Shown here: one piece after another, positions 1-13,194 of the stretch
How positions within the stretch are numbered: the first letter of the stretch is position 1
How the letters are laid out: each line of letters opens with the position of its first letter
NCBI GenBank assembly: GCA_030704615.1
Contig: CM060734.1
Coordinates: 58,854,042-58,918,041 of the forward strand
Origin: Takakia lepidozioides
Lineage: Eukaryota > Streptophyta > Takakiopsida > Takakiales > Takakiaceae
Length of the DNA: 64,000 bases
Direction of reading: 5' to 3'
Made by a program: the position numbers and the translations under genes
Notes under the pieces: model-generated
Told to the model about the DNA's origin: nothing
Seen by the model: the letters and a program-made list of their open reading frames with translations, nothing else
Database searches by the model: none

Positions 1-2488
1 GATAGGGAATAGAGTTACCAACATGATTCAGCGGTCAGGTTTTGTAGATCTGAGTATGTTTTTAGTTATGAATAAAAAGGTGGCCAGAGGTGCAAATTTT
101 GCAGTCTAAGGGCCAGGCCGCACCTGCCGGGTTAAGGAGCCGAAGAGGTTAGTAACAAGGCATTTTGGATTGGCGGGTTTTCAGGAAAACGGCAGTGCAT
201 TGACCCCCAACCTCCTTTAACCTGACGCCGCACCTACCGGCTATAGAACCGATGCGAAAAAAATCTCATCACTCGGGCGTTCATCCATCGCGCACACTTT
301 ATCTTGGGAACGTGTAATAGAACCATTCGTGCACAGGAGGGGAACATACAGGATGGCACCGCAGTGCTGCTGCCAATTTTGCAAAATCCCCCGCAGGTTT
401 AGCTCGAATTCGCAAGGGTTCATAATTCCGTCAGCGCTTCATCGTGGAGGCTGTTCTCAACCTCCCATGGGGACACCAAGTTAAGACCTGCGTAAAGTCC
501 AGGCTGAGTTTGGGTCTTTGAACAATTGAAGCAGAAATTGTCCCGCTTTGAGCATCTAGTTTCAAGAAGACTTGTGGCTGGAAGTCCCGTCCTTCCATTC
601 CATGTTAATTCTACCTCTGGTCTGAACCTTGGTATCTATCCTATCTTAAAGGAATTGCTCTTGCCTCAAGCATCACCACCTTCTGTGACTGCACTGGCAC
701 TGTTTGATAAACAATATACTAGAATTGTAACCATTGCCACGGGCAGCCCACTAACACTGAGGACTGTCATATACAATGCAAGGATGATGGGCCAAAATTG
801 GGTAGGTCTCAAGCAAAGAGGGAAGAACACATCAACCTTCATTAATTCTCGAATCTGCTTTGGTGTGGCAACTGAACAAAACAACACAACAGTTCAATCA
901 AAGGACCCAATATCATTGACCCTAGAGGTTTCCTCATGAAGGAACAAACCACAAGTCAATGGAAACTATGTTTCATTGAAGCAAATTGCATATTTAGAGT
1001 AAAACTCTAGACTTACATTTCAAGGGGCCCATAAAAGAGGAAGATGAGACCACAAAAAAGTTCTTTACAATCTTAAAGGATATGCTAGTTCAACTATTAC
1101 CAAAATAAATCTAGTAATTAAGTTCTAGTATTGACAATGACTCAAGTCAATCGATAATTGACAGTCGACGGCAATCTTGCAGTATATCACAAGCTTACTT
1201 GTGGGGAGCTCTGGGTCTGGGAGGCAGATTGTTGTGGTTCAAAGTAGGGAGGGTGGTGCATGTGGAGAGGACCTCCACTTTTCCCTTTGTTCACACCAGA
1301 GAAATACTCTTCAGGGAGAGAAGGTTGGCAAACGGTGTGACTGTTGGGTGGGGATGTTGGACTCGAAGTCATAAGGGCCCCCTATAGATGGCTGAGTGGC
1401 TGCCACTGCAGCCTTCGCATACTCTGGTGGTACCCAAATCCCCACTAGCACGACCAACTGTGGTGTTAGCTGAGGTGCTCCTGTTTGTGGAGATAGGCTA
1501 AGTGGTCTTCGGGTATGCAGCCTATATTTCTGCACAACAGATAAGTCCACTGCACATTGTTAGTTCTAATGAACAGCATAAGTGATTTGATATATAGAGA
1601 AGCCCTAAATTGATTTGAAGTTGATATAGAAGAAAACAAAGTTATTGTCCTTGCATGGTGCCAGGTGTAGGAAACTGGGGCTGACAGAGACCTCAATGGT
1701 AACATCAGCAATTGATATAATCTGTCATATGTGAGCATGGCCTAAATTGAGCGTTGGGACGGACTGTACTGTGGATGGAAGAAAGGAATACCTGTAGATG
1801 GCTCTTGACTTCATCATTTGCCTGTGTGAAGACTTTGAATTCACCTTCGGAATGATACCAGTAAGGCAGTTACTGCTAACATCGCTGCATTGATCACCAC
1901 AAGGACAAACCATTAAGGTTACCTCATTTCAATAATCATGGTAGACGATACTTGCTAGAAGAATCCATTGTTGCCCATTTCGCGACAACACCACAGAAAG
2001 AGACAAGGCAACAACATCTATGCAGTGACAAAGAAACTACTTCATGGTTGCATTTCCAGTTGCACCTTGAATTGGCAACTCAACTGTATAGCATGTGCCT
2101 AGTAGGTTTGTCTATGGCTCTGCAACAACCGCAATCAAGATGACGCGAAAGATGACAGCATGCGATGTACCTTGCAGGTGGAGTTTGGTGTGTGTGAGTG
2201 ATGTTCCTTGCAGGTGGCATTTTCTCTTCAGAATATCTTCCCCGACCTCAGCGAAGCCCTCCAAGCACTGCGCTGTGGGGATTGCCAATTGAGAACCTTG
2301 AGGGGAACAACGAATGTTGTGAATTGAAAACGCCGATATCCGTCGAAGTTCTCCCAAATGGACCTCTAAACGTACAGTAGTTACCCCCCATTACCCCCTA
2401 TCGCCTCCGGTCAAGCATGCTGGACAGGCCCGGACATGGTTCGTAACCACTCCGCTATGTGCGGCCCTGGTTAAGGAAAATCTGGCTG
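1..2488. other. Gene-poor stretch, no recognised gene
   Basis: No protein family is recognisable here. An open frame at 526-939 (plus, about 137 codons, beginning only at a TTG) has no motif I know and could be chance or a decayed exon. Two diverged copies of a short motif, GCCGCACCT followed by CCGG, lie near 118-137 and 227-242. At 2400-2470 the minus strand contains a good tRNA A-box match (TAGCGGAGTGG) but no B box, so I do not call a tRNA there. Confidence 0.4.
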
Positions 2489-2494
2489 GTAGTA

Positions 2495-2984
2495 CACGTC
2501 TCAGAATTTTGTGTGGCCTCGTCGTAATGAGGCCACACGGTGTAGAGGGGACAGGGACTTGACAGTGGCCCTGCTACATTAAAAGGATCCCTATTCCTTT
2601 GTTTCTCTTAACTTATATATCGAAAAAATTGCAAATCGTTGGCATGGCAGAGGTTGTGGTCTGGTGGTAGGTCGATGGTGCTGTGGCGATGTGCAGATCA
2701 TGGGTTCCAATCCGTGAACGTGGTTTCAGTGGTTGGCGCATATTGAAACTTCTTCCATGGAGGTGGTGTGCAACTACTCTCATGCAGGTAGTACAGCTTG
2801 GTTTTGCAACTACCTTCATGTAGAAAATCCTAAAACTACCTGCATGGAGGTAGTTGTAAAATTCATATGCCAAAAAAATTCTAAGTCCTTGACGCATGAA
2901 GGTAGTTTGCTCCTATATTAATGAGACGGCCTGACGGTCGTCTGACCAGCCTCATTACGACGAGGCCACACAAAATTCTGAGCC
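2495..2984. mobile_element. TIR-flanked miniature element (MITE-like) with internal SINE head
   Basis: The 34 bases at 2500-2533 (starting CTCAGAATTTTG, ending CGTAATGAGGC) recur as an exact reverse complement at 2949-2982, giving perfect terminal inverted repeats about 415 bases apart. GTAGTA occurs just outside both ends (2489-2494 and 2985-2990) and may be the target-site duplication. Inside are several short inverted stretches around the word CTACCTGCATG. No transposase is encoded, so this would be a non-autonomous DNA element. The superfamily cannot be assigned from the visible ends. Confidence 0.7.
2641..2725 (+). repeat. tRNA-derived SINE head (pol III A and B boxes)
   Basis: An A-box-like TGGTCTGGTGG lies near 2658 and a perfect B-box match GGTTCCAATCC near 2704, spaced as in a tRNA gene. 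The flanks do not fold into a convincing cloverleaf with an acceptor stem, so a tRNA-derived SINE promoter is more likely than a working tRNA. It sits inside the TIR-flanked element. Confidence 0.45.
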
Positions 2985-3138
2985 GTAGTAATAAGGGTGG
3001 AAAAAGCTGTAGGCCTTCAAGGGTTAAACAGTGTTGTGCAAAACGGGGAATCCTCACCTAGACAGAAGGGGCCATGCCACTCTGAACTCTGTGGGTTGCA
3101 AAGGGGGAGTGAGGAGATGGAGGCCAAAGCTTGTGTCG

Positions 3139-6100
3139 GATGGCTTCCGGTGGTATTGCATCAGAAGAATGGTGTTGTGAAGAGAATTTGGAATGTCAAT
3201 GTAGCACAGCATTTGGAGCTGCAGCGGGTGCGGATGCCGATGCGGTGGGCTGCACCATGTCGCTCTCCTCGCACGGCTTCCAGTTTTTGCCTCATGCAAG
3301 GTTTGAATGCTTTGTTTGGCCTGACCAGTGCATTTATTTTCCCCTTGTCTCCATCTGTGTAGATATGGGTCTATGTGCAGAGCATGACTGCGTGGTTGTT
3401 TGGGTTCTCACTTACATGCGTCTCTCTGTCTAATGCAAGAATTTGGACTGGGTTGTTCGTAGCATTTCGATGGGATTTCCGCCTTCTCTGCTATTCGGTC
3501 TGTCATTTTGACTCCTTGCAGCCCTGTGGGTTGCACAGGTTCCACTGGTAACGACGTGGAGGACTTGGAGAGGAAACACAAGTTGGTCTTCGAGGATGGA
3601 TTCACCTTACTCCCAAAATTTTGGAGGGAGGAGGAGTTTCAAGGTGTAGCTAAACAGCTCAGAGAAGGTTTGTTATTGGGCGCCCATCAAGCGCGGCTGC
3701 TGGAGAGGTTGGTAGCACCAGGCGTCTGTGTGCTTGCCCACCACCGTCTGCTGCATCCACCGGGTCTCCATTGCACCGATGCTGCCACTTCACCTGAACC
3801 ATGGTGGGATCAGTTGTGGCAGGTGTGTTGCCCCCACATTGTCATCTTGTTTCATCCTGTCTGTGTGGGTTCATTGGGAGTTCAGATGAAACTTTGGAGA
3901 AACATACAAATAAAAAGAGTCCTCCTAAATTGCTGCATCAAGAGAAAGTAAGAGGAACTTTTAGAGAGTGCAGAAAAGTATAAGGACAATTGCTAATCGA
4001 ACAGCATTAAATCACTGATGTGGTGCATTTAAGTCCTTGTAGCAACTAAAGCTCTGCATTCACAGGGAACTCAGCAATTTTGAGGTGTGTGCATGTGAAT
4101 ACAGCCAGGTGGAGGGCCTGGAGGTTGATGAATGTCAAGAGCTGCATGCCCCTTCCTGGACTGCAACTCTTGTCGTGTGTTTCTCAGGTTTGCTTCAGGC
4201 TGAAACAATCTTATGATACACATTTGTTATAGAGATGTAAGTTTTAGATTGTGGATCATCTCGACACATCATATGCAGAAGTGCCTTGGTGAACGTATTT
4301 GAGAAAGAAGAAGAGAAAACACAAGTTGCAGACAAGATTTCCAAGAGAACATCTAGAGCTGGGTACGAGAGAGAAGTAGAGTGGCAGAAGAAAAGGGCAG
4401 GTTGGATGTGACGTTCCACTTGGATGTGACAGGTCAGAGTGGGGAGCGGAAATGTGGGGGCATAGCAGTTTACCCTAGGAGTCATTGGCTCATACATGAC
4501 TGGATATTGGCAGTGGCTGCTCAAAAAGCTTCCCCATCATTGCCTCAACCACTTGATGTTCCTGCTGCTGCCCCTCTTGAGGTTAATGCTCCACCCACCT
4601 CTCCTCCTTTGCCTTACATGATGCTGTATTCTCACTGCCATACTTGTCCTTAACAGAATCCTAACTCTTTCAATAAAACATAGAGACCATAAGCAAGCAA
4701 ACCCCTCTGAAGAGTGACGCTTTTGCTATTTGGGTTATGTGTTAGCCAATAATGAATCAAGGGGTGCAGTTGGAGCTGGGGTGTGGGGATGCGGCACTGC
4801 TGCACCCTTGGTTGGCGCACACAGTAGCACCCAATGTATCCTCGAATGCTGCAGATCTCCTGATAATGCAGCTGCAGACACCCCTGCCAAACCCTATCTC
4901 TTCAAGGTGATTCTGTCGTTACTTGTACCTATCCTGTACCCTAATTAAGGCACTGTAGGAAGGAATCATGTGGTGGCTGCAAGAGAAAGTCCCTAAAAAC
5001 AATTGCAAGAATTCAGGCCTTATGCCGAGAACTCAGTTTTCACTTGTGTATATGGCATGTGACCATACACTGCTGCATTACTTCGAAATTGTACCAATGT
5101 GTCGAGTGGTTATTGAAGCCTGATTACTTCATGAGGCTTCTTCATGTCTGATCGGTTTTTACCAACCTTGGTATCTTGTTTGTATCAGAAGGGAGTTATT
5201 TTGGAGGCAGTTGGAATAGAGACAGACACACATATCCACATCGTCTTGTTTGGGGGTTGGAATTTCTTGCTAGATCAATGTGCCCTCATGTAGAGAGTGT
5301 ACTGAGGGAGCTCGTGTATCTTGAGAGCAGAAGTGGGGGCAAGGACATGTGGAGGGGGTGGCATGCAATGGTAAATTATGTCAGCCAGGGACCCCCCAGT
5401 ATGCAGACAGAGCAGGATGAGCTGCAGGAAGAGGAGGTCAAGAGTTGGCAAGGGGGATGGGCAACCTCCATGGAAGCCATGTCGTCAGAGCTGCCCAGCC
5501 TGCCATTTGCTGTAACCTCGTTTGTTGCTCCTCGTGACCTCTTGGCCTGGCAGCTCCGGACTTGTGTCGATGAGCTTATGAAAGGTGCTATACTTGTATG
5601 CTAAACTTCTAGTTGCATACTGTAGGTTCTAATCACTCGCCAGATTTGTTAAATTCGTTGTACATCACTGTCAATATTTTCCATCCAATTATCCCTCAAT
5701 GTTGTCAGTTTAAGGTCCTGAACAATGTCTCGCCTAGGACCAGCGGAAGGGGAGGTTTGTATGGTAGATGTAGTGTTTCTATTTTTGGCCAATTCATCGG
5801 TTTGCTCATGATCGCTTGTGTGCTGCCCTTTCTCTTGGGTGCCAGAAGGTAACCATAACCTGTTAGGGAGCCTCCCATTCGTTGCCAAGGGATTCACTGT
5901 GTACTTGTGTGGGACCCAGCTTCTCATTCAGGGTTGTTTCTGAACATAGATATCGGAAATGTGCAGATGAAAGATGGAATGAGGCAATGCCTATGCTGCA
6001 GCGATTGGCAGGCCTGCATCCCTGGTCTTACTTGACGGTTTTCCAGGTACATTGCATTTGGCTTTCCAGTCTTGCAAATGTTTGGAGCCTAAGTCCCTAC

Positions 6101-7776
6101 ATCTTGTGGGGACACCTGGCATTTGCTGCTAGGATATGGAGATATAGCTTCATAATTTGGACTAGAAGAATGTTCTGTGTCATATCTTATGCCTTTGTCA
6201 CCATTCCTACATAACCCCTCTCCCGATTCCTCCTTTCTAGGTGATTCTTTGTATGGGTAATATTGTGCCATAAGCACTTTGTGCTTTTGGTGGATGTTGT
6301 AAAGCTCCTTGTTTTCTCCTCCTTTTATTCTGTCTGAGTATGGAATCTGAAGAACCATTCTTGAGTTTTGGAGAGTTTTAAAGATCAAATGTTTGATTCC
6401 ACAATAGGAAGTTTTCTCGAGAAGATCTGCATAGCCTGAAGCAATTGTTTGTACCATAGGAAGTCCCACTAGTGAGGCATGCATTCTGGAATGGTAGTGC
6501 GCCCATTCTATATTTCCTCTTTCTCTTCCCCCACCTTTTCTGATTCATCAAATTTGACTTGGAGTCTATGGCAAGGTGGTGATGGCAAGAAAATTAAATT
6601 AGTACATCTCCCTTGCTCTGTTTGTGGACTTCATCTGTTGGCTAAAGACTCCATTGTCTATAGCAGGCAGGGCAGTGCTGCATACGAAATGCACCAGCAG
6701 GCCAACTAGGAGGACGTGCAGGCAGGAAGTCCATGTTGGAAGATGGGGAACGCTTTCTGCTTCGGGCCATTGAGGTAAACCCACCTCACTTCCTTATCTT
6801 CCCCACAATGCTTAGGTTCTGAGCCCCTATCATTGTTTGTTTGCTGGGGGCCTTTCAACCCTGCAGCTGAGTAATACCCTGTTACAACCCTCTTATTATT
6901 TGTGGCTCTCTTGCGATGATGCAACTACTACGGGTTAGGCTGGGTATGTCCAACAACCTTGTCTTCACTCTTTAAGACAACCTTTTTATCTCTTGAGCCA
7001 TGGATGTGACATGCAGATGGAGGGAAAGGAAACTTTTCCTGTCAGATCAGCAAGTTTTAAGCTGGGGTTTATAATAGCTGGTCAGAGTGGGGAGTCCTTT
7101 CTATATTGTATTTGGTACGTTATTTGGGTATATACTAATAATGTGTGCTGTAATGGATGAAACAGATGGCTCCTGGTTGGCCCCTTGCATACTCTGAACT
7201 AGCGAAGTCCCTCCTTCTTATGGTACACCCCTTCTAAATGATCCTCTTCTGAAAATACATTTTTGATTGCAGTATCCAAGCCACCTTTTTAATTGATACT
7301 GGCTTTACATACACATTGTAAGCAGAGTTCTTTTTTCTGGCCAAAAATCACCAGATTTTTTTCGACGTGGAAAATGGGTCAGCTACGAAGGAATTATAAG
7401 GGTAAAAATTGAAAAATTCGCAGAAAGTGCCAGTAGTTGAATATCAGGAGCCTGTCTTTGTCTACGTGGACCTGTTAAACCTGTTAAAACGGACCACCTG
7501 TTACCACTTTTCTAACCCTGCCACCTTGTTATTCTCGCCATGTGGCCCCTGCAGCAATTTTGGAAAAATGGAGACAGAAATACTGATTGTAAGGCTTGAC
7601 AGGGGCGAGGAAGGGAGCTGGAGATTACAGATGTGGTGGTTAATATGAGGAACAAGTGTGACCTGGAGAAACTGTGCTGGCGGTATCCTGAGGCATCAGT
7701 TGATTTGCAAAGAAGTTGGGACATGTGTGATGCCATGCTGTCTTCCTCAAATGATGACCAAGAATTGCGAAGCTGA
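3139..7776 (+). CDS. Unrecognised multi-exon plant gene (exons only partly resolved)
   Basis: Several open, splice-bounded segments on the plus strand read like exons of one gene whose family I do not recognise. The best are: 3139 to about 3239 (possible first exon, MASGGIASEEW); 3539 to about 3711 (charged, contains FWREEEFQGVAKQL); about 4790-4906; 5189-5584 (acceptor ATCAG, donor AAAG/GTGC, contains MWRGWHAMVNYVSQ); about 5926-6044 (contains ADERWNEAMPMLQRL); about 6728-6768 (SMLEDGERFLLRAIE, then a GTAAAC donor); and 7603-7776, ending DDQELRS and TGA. The content is alpha-helical looking, Trp/Leu-rich, with no signal peptide or membrane segment. Phases between the middle exons do not all close, so some exons are missing from this list. 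I assign no function. Confidence 0.45.
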
Positions 7777-8602
7777 GCAGTTTTTAGTATGTTGCAATCA
7801 CGCGAGAGAGCACCTGTAGTTTTTCTTATGTGGAATTCTTATTCATTGTGTTCAAATGCAGAATAAAGATGACTACTCTGTGCTTGTATACAGCACTAAA
7901 AATTTAGTCTCAAAACGGAAGTAATCAAAGTCATATTCCATTGATTGTCAAATTAGAGAAAGTATGCATACTGATATATAACAGCACCTCAAAGTATGAC
8001 CTAGTTGTCACAGTGGGTGCAGATCTTGTGCAAGACCTGGTGTTTTGGAAAGGGGTTGTTTTTTAATTGGTTTTGACAAAAACGTTACAGCTTTGTCACT
8101 AATGAAAATCTACCATCTGTAACTACCTGCATTACAAGATGATTTCACCCTCATCACCTGAAGACTGCTTGTAGTAAAAGATGATGCCACTCTTTGCTCA
8201 ATGCACACATGGTTAAAAAACAGACTGCTAAAGAGAGAGAAACAGAGAGGCAGGGAGAATTCGTAAGGGTTTGACTTGGCACTGGCACTAGCATGGATTC
8301 ATCGCTTGATCCGCATACTGAACCATAACCCTGCACATTATGAAACAGTCACTGAATCTGAGTACAGAATACCAGGCATACAAGTAAATGCTTTGGTCAC
8401 ATCATATTGCAATTCTTGCTAGTTAAAAAGTGGTGGCTCAGAGCAAAATCATTTGAAGAAATGATCCAGTGTCAAACAATAAGCCATTTTACAGAGACAT
8501 CATTAGACAGCATGGAGACTTGGCCACTGTCACTAGTCACTACCTTGGAATGAGACTGCAATGAAGACAAAGGCTTGGTGTCAATTCATCATACACATGC
8601 TA
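7777..8602. other. Intergenic
   Basis: Sequence between the unrecognised plus-strand gene and the convergent pectate-lyase-like gene. I see no coding frame of interest. It should contain the two 3' untranslated regions; an AATAAA-like word lies near 7862. Confidence 0.5.
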
Positions 8603-11051
8603 TCATTCTGCACTTCTATTGCTTGCCCAACATAAACAGATCCCTTGATTGAATGCAATGTGCAGGTTTTCAAAATACACATCAGTGGTTTGTGTATTAT
8701 GTGGTTTGTGCACGATGAGACCAGGGGCTGTCAACTTACTGTACCAACCAAAAACTACAGGGAAAAGGGGCCAGAATGGTACCCCGGGTCCGCATTGGAA
8801 AGGGCCAGCATATGCTGTCAAGGTTGCCACATAGGAAGATGGCTGTGCTGTAAAACTTGTGGCCTTAGCATACAAGGATGAATCAACATTAGCTGCTCCA
8901 GAGTCAGTAAAGAAGGCACCATTCAAGAACGAGTCACCTGAGGATTGCCAATTCCAGTTCTCCCAGCCTCCATAGTTATTACCCCCATCATCCACACGTT
9001 TGGTCACCTGTGGCCACCAATGTTGCTTCTTGTCACAATCTGGGAGGGTTAACCAACTCACAAATCAACTTGAAACCATTCAATTTACTTGAGCTCTCAT
9101 ATTTACAAAATTTGATTTTAATAGTGGATATAAATCTGATGATGTAGCATGCATGCAAAATGGTTAGCAGTGTGAGAGGACCAGACAAAAACCCACCTCC
9201 TTTGAACTGCTGTCGTCAGGGGCCAAGAAGCGGTTTCCTTCACTGAGGATGGTGGGAGCTTCACTGCCTCCAATGGCATACATTTCCCATTGAGCGTAGT
9301 CGTTGTTCATTACATGGAAATAGCCAAATCTGCATCTGCACATTATGGAGATAACAGACTTCTCCTTCAGAAAGGTTGGGAACTGACTCTCTCTTCAACC
9401 ACAAGAATAGTTCACTGAGAGGAAGGAGGCTCAGTATATGACTAGCAACTCCAATGGGCCTCCCCCCAGACTTCTTTTGATCCTATTAAGGGTCTAGTTT
9501 ATAGACTTAGGCACCTTTGTGGGGGGGGGGTGGACATGTAGTTTTCTCTACTATCACTCATTCGCAAGTTTTGAAACTTCCACAAGATCAGCAACATATA
9601 CCTTTTCAAACCAGGAAACCTGGTGGCCTCTTAAGAGCAGAAAGATAAAGAATCTGTACTTACCTTGGCATGCGCTGGACAAGGCCTGGTCCAAAATGAT
9701 TATAGGCGACAGTCACCTGCATAACCTTGTCGAAGGTATCCTCTGGGTGAGCACCAAGCAGCATCACCTGTATGGTCCCCACAATAAGGGCAGTAATAAG
9801 GTTCACATGGGCTGCCATTCATCGAATTAGTGAGCAAGCTGGAAACATTGACAAGAGATGTTTTCCTGCTGGCCTCCAAAATTAGCGCTGTGATGCAAAA
9901 GGAAGACAAGTGCTGCCCATAATCACACATGCACACCCATCAGAGTCATGTCTGTACCATATCATGTTTAGTGAAGTAGTTGTTGGAGATGGTAATGGCC
10001 GTGGAACCTTCAATGGCACTGATCAACAAGTGCTCACATTTGGCGAGGAGCAAGTGGTCCAACCAAATGTTGGAGGCTCCAAAAATGCTCACTGCGCTTC
10101 CGTCGGACTGCAATCTCTGACCATAATGCGTGGGTGAACTGCGCACAAAGGCCGGGCCTGTGGGGACGCAGTCATAGATCTGGATACCATGGATAATGAT
10201 GTTGTTTATGTACTGTATGGTTATTCCTGCACCCCCTGCGATGTGGACATTGGCCCCTCTGCCATCAATAGTCTTGTAGCTGTTCATGATTAGTTCCTGC
10301 TGGAGTTTGATGATCATGTTTCGTTCAAAGATAATCCAGAGAGGCTCCTCCTGGATGACTGCCCACCGCAATGTGCCGTTGGTTGGGTTTACGGCATCGT
10401 CGTCACTGTCATCAGTAACTACATATATCTGCCCATGCTTGCCACCGATGGCATTCTCGCCGAATCCAATCGCACAGTCAGCAAAGGACTGGCGGTTCTG
10501 CTCCCACTGAGGATCACATCTCCAGCAATCATCAATGGGATTCCCTGTGCTACAACCATCCCCCAAAATCCTGCGATACGAGTTTGTGCTGCAAAGTACA
10601 AATTTTCAGACTAGTCAACCTTCAAACCGGGCAACTGTAAAAAGCCATGAGCGATTAGAGAACTCAACTCAGTTGTCTCGAAACATACCAGCAAGCTACT
10701 TCTATCCACAGGAAAGATCGAGGATTCAAAAAATCCAACCAGCTAACCAAAATTTAAGATCAAGATTCCAATTTGAAGACCAGTCGTTCTCCAAAAATAT
10801 GATTTAAGAGGTTGCCAGTCTCACCTGTAATCCACGAACTGCGTTGGCTGCTGCCGAGGTTCAGCCATCGTCGATCCTATTGTCGCCCCAATGGCAATTT
10901 TGATAGAAGACTCGGCTGAAGTGGTTTTATGCGAGGATGCCATGGGTCTGGAGGCATGGCATTGCAGCGGTGAAGGAATCATAAAAAGCAAATAGAACAA
11001 CAGAACCTGTTTTCCGCAGAAGATGGCCATGTCGTTGAAGTCCTTATTCAT
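8603..11051 (-). CDS. Pectate lyase-like protein (PL1), possibly catalytically altered
   Basis: Polysaccharide lyase family 1, normally a secreted calcium-dependent enzyme cleaving de-esterified pectin by beta-elimination. Exons on the minus strand: 10825-11051, 9958-10588, 9664-9767, 9197-9335 and 8603-9007; phases close to give about 501 residues. The second Met (ATG at 11030) begins a better signal peptide ([16 protein letters not shown]). Plant landmarks are clear: [12 protein letters not shown], the VRSSPTHYG region, [28 protein letters not shown] (with the catalytic-type Arg), and WEMYAIGGS. Two otherwise conserved acidic clusters are changed. The usual DGDA-type motif reads [10 protein letters not shown], and the usual DGL(I/V)D reads [12 protein letters not shown]. 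These positions contribute calcium ligands in known PL1 structures, so activity may be lost or changed. The C-terminus runs about 60 residues past the usual end. Confidence 0.9.
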
Positions 11052-13194
11052 GAAGATAGCTGTGTTATAACATTGAGAACATTGGCTGGTACGCTATGAA
11101 GACCTCCATTGGCGTGACTGCGCTCTCTGTGTTTGCCTTTTTCCTACCGGGAAATGCTGCATTGTAACAAGGATCGAGACATTGTGTGAAGGCTGAATAA
11201 AAATTCGAGACGAACCTACTCACCCAAGAAACTACACTATATGGGAATCAAGAGAATGTGGAGCTCTCTCTCTATATGTTTTGAATATCTGGAGTATATA
11301 TGTTGCAATTTCTCCCTAGCATGATCAATGGAAGTAGCTAACGCTGAGACATCCTCTCGAAGATCAGGTTGGAAATGGAAGCCTGAAACTTAGCTGAACT
11401 GAAAACTACTCACATCTGGCTGTGGCAAAAATGGACCTCCTGTTATTGGGAATCTCTCGGAGGGGCCCGCAAGAATGAGCTTCAATATCTCCGGTCACAA
11501 TCTTTGGATGATGGTCACTCACTCACTCTTACTGTGGACTTCCACTGGCTGTTCATGGTTGTTCAGTGACTGCATTTCGGATGTTTCTATCTCAACTTTG
11601 CTGGTCTCTCTGTCCGCTACAGGCGTGATTGTTCCAACTTCCTCGTTCTTTCTTCAGTGGATATAATCAGCTACAACCAAGAGCGGTCTTTCTCTACCTT
11701 CTGCGATAGAGCCTCTCTCTACAAAAGCTTCTGGGTCGATGTAGCGGAATCTGAAGTCTCACATATCTATCTCTAGAGCTTTCTTTCTCTCTCTCAATCA
11801 GTCCTTCGAGCTCCACTCAGCACCTCAGTGTCGTAACTGTACTTTTGAAAGAGAATGGACAATCGAAACCGTGGCCACACACTTCAGAAAGAATTTCCTG
11901 GGCCCACAATCGAAGGACAAAGGAGGTGATGATCACATCACCTACATTCAATCAATGCAGGTGGATTACCGTCTCTTCCTCATACTCTGTGGATCCCCGA
12001 GACTGCCCACCTATCTCGCATCGGAGGGAACGAGTAACGACTGCAGTCACTAGAGAAAAGAGCGCTAAAACACTGACTGCAACTGACTGCAGCTGAAAAC
12101 ACGAGTATTCGGTACATGGGCTGCGACTGACACACACATATGCCATGATGATTGTGGTTTACCAAAGGATGCAAGCCCATTGGACCGAAGTGTAAGGCCG
12201 CCGCCAAGTACCACAGCCGCCCGTGCCACCGATCATTCCTCGACTGTCGGAATCACAAATACATTATACTTCGCAGCAGAGTGATCACAAGGAACTTATG
12301 GTTTCAGATTGTTGAGATATCGATGATGGGTCCTCTTCACAGTCTCTTCCTCTTCTATTTTTCTGCTCTACTTACAACCAGTCACAATCCCCCATATGAA
12401 AGAGAGTCTAGACATTGGGTTTTGAACTTCGCATGAGATTCTTATTAGTACTACAGGGTTTTATGAGAGCTGTTTTTTTGTTTGTGAGGAATGATTGTGG
12501 GCAAGTGAGACGAGTCTAAGTTGGAATTTTGCCAAGCGACAGTACATACTTAGAGCTAAGAAACTACCAAACAGTTGACAGTGATTTCGGAGGGAATTGC
12601 AATGAGAAAAAGCATGAAAAGCAAGAGTATGGAGTCCACCAGAAGACGGATCCATCTCTTTCCAAGAAGCCCAGTGTTGTTGTAAAAGTATGGCAAACTC
12701 TTCATTGAAAGTTGCAATGATGGTTGTTGTCTCCCTCTTCTTTTTTCTTCTTGTCATTCATCCCCAAAGTTTTTCTCTTCCTCCAGTCCCATGGATGGCA
12801 GGGGCTGGGGGGTGTTTTTAGACTATAACAACAGTGTCCTTTACCTGACACATTCGTTAGCCACAGCTATGGGTTTCTCGTACCGAGTTCTGTTAGCTAT
12901 TGGAATCCTGTCACAGTAGTGAATGGCAACCCCGGAGCCTTGGGGAGCTCGGAACAATCGGATCGAAGGAAAGTGTGAAGCGAGGAGGGAATGAGGCTTG
13001 TGGGTCTGTCAATGGTGGAAGTGGGGAGGCAGAGAATAGGGAGGAGACGGGTGAGCGGATTGAGGGATTGATGTATGCAATGCATTTCACAGGATTCTTG
13101 CGTGAAGATCTGATCTGATCATTTCTGTTGAACGGTGAGTGAGGGAGAGAGAGGGAGAGAGAGATATATAGAAGTGGGGAGGAGAGAAGGTGGG
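11052..13194. other. Divergent intergenic region (pectate lyase / TRAPPC2 promoters)
   Basis: Upstream space of two divergently transcribed genes. It has no recognisable coding frame or transposon. It contains CT/GA-rich microsatellite-like tracts near 11260-11280, 11775-11800 and 13138-13170. The last lies directly before the TRAPPC2 start codon and fits a plant GA-type 5' UTR or core promoter. Confidence 0.5.

Noticed and set aside
2641-2725. Functional tRNA gene
   Set aside because: A and B boxes are present but no acceptor stem pairs, and it lies in a repeat. Treated as a SINE head.
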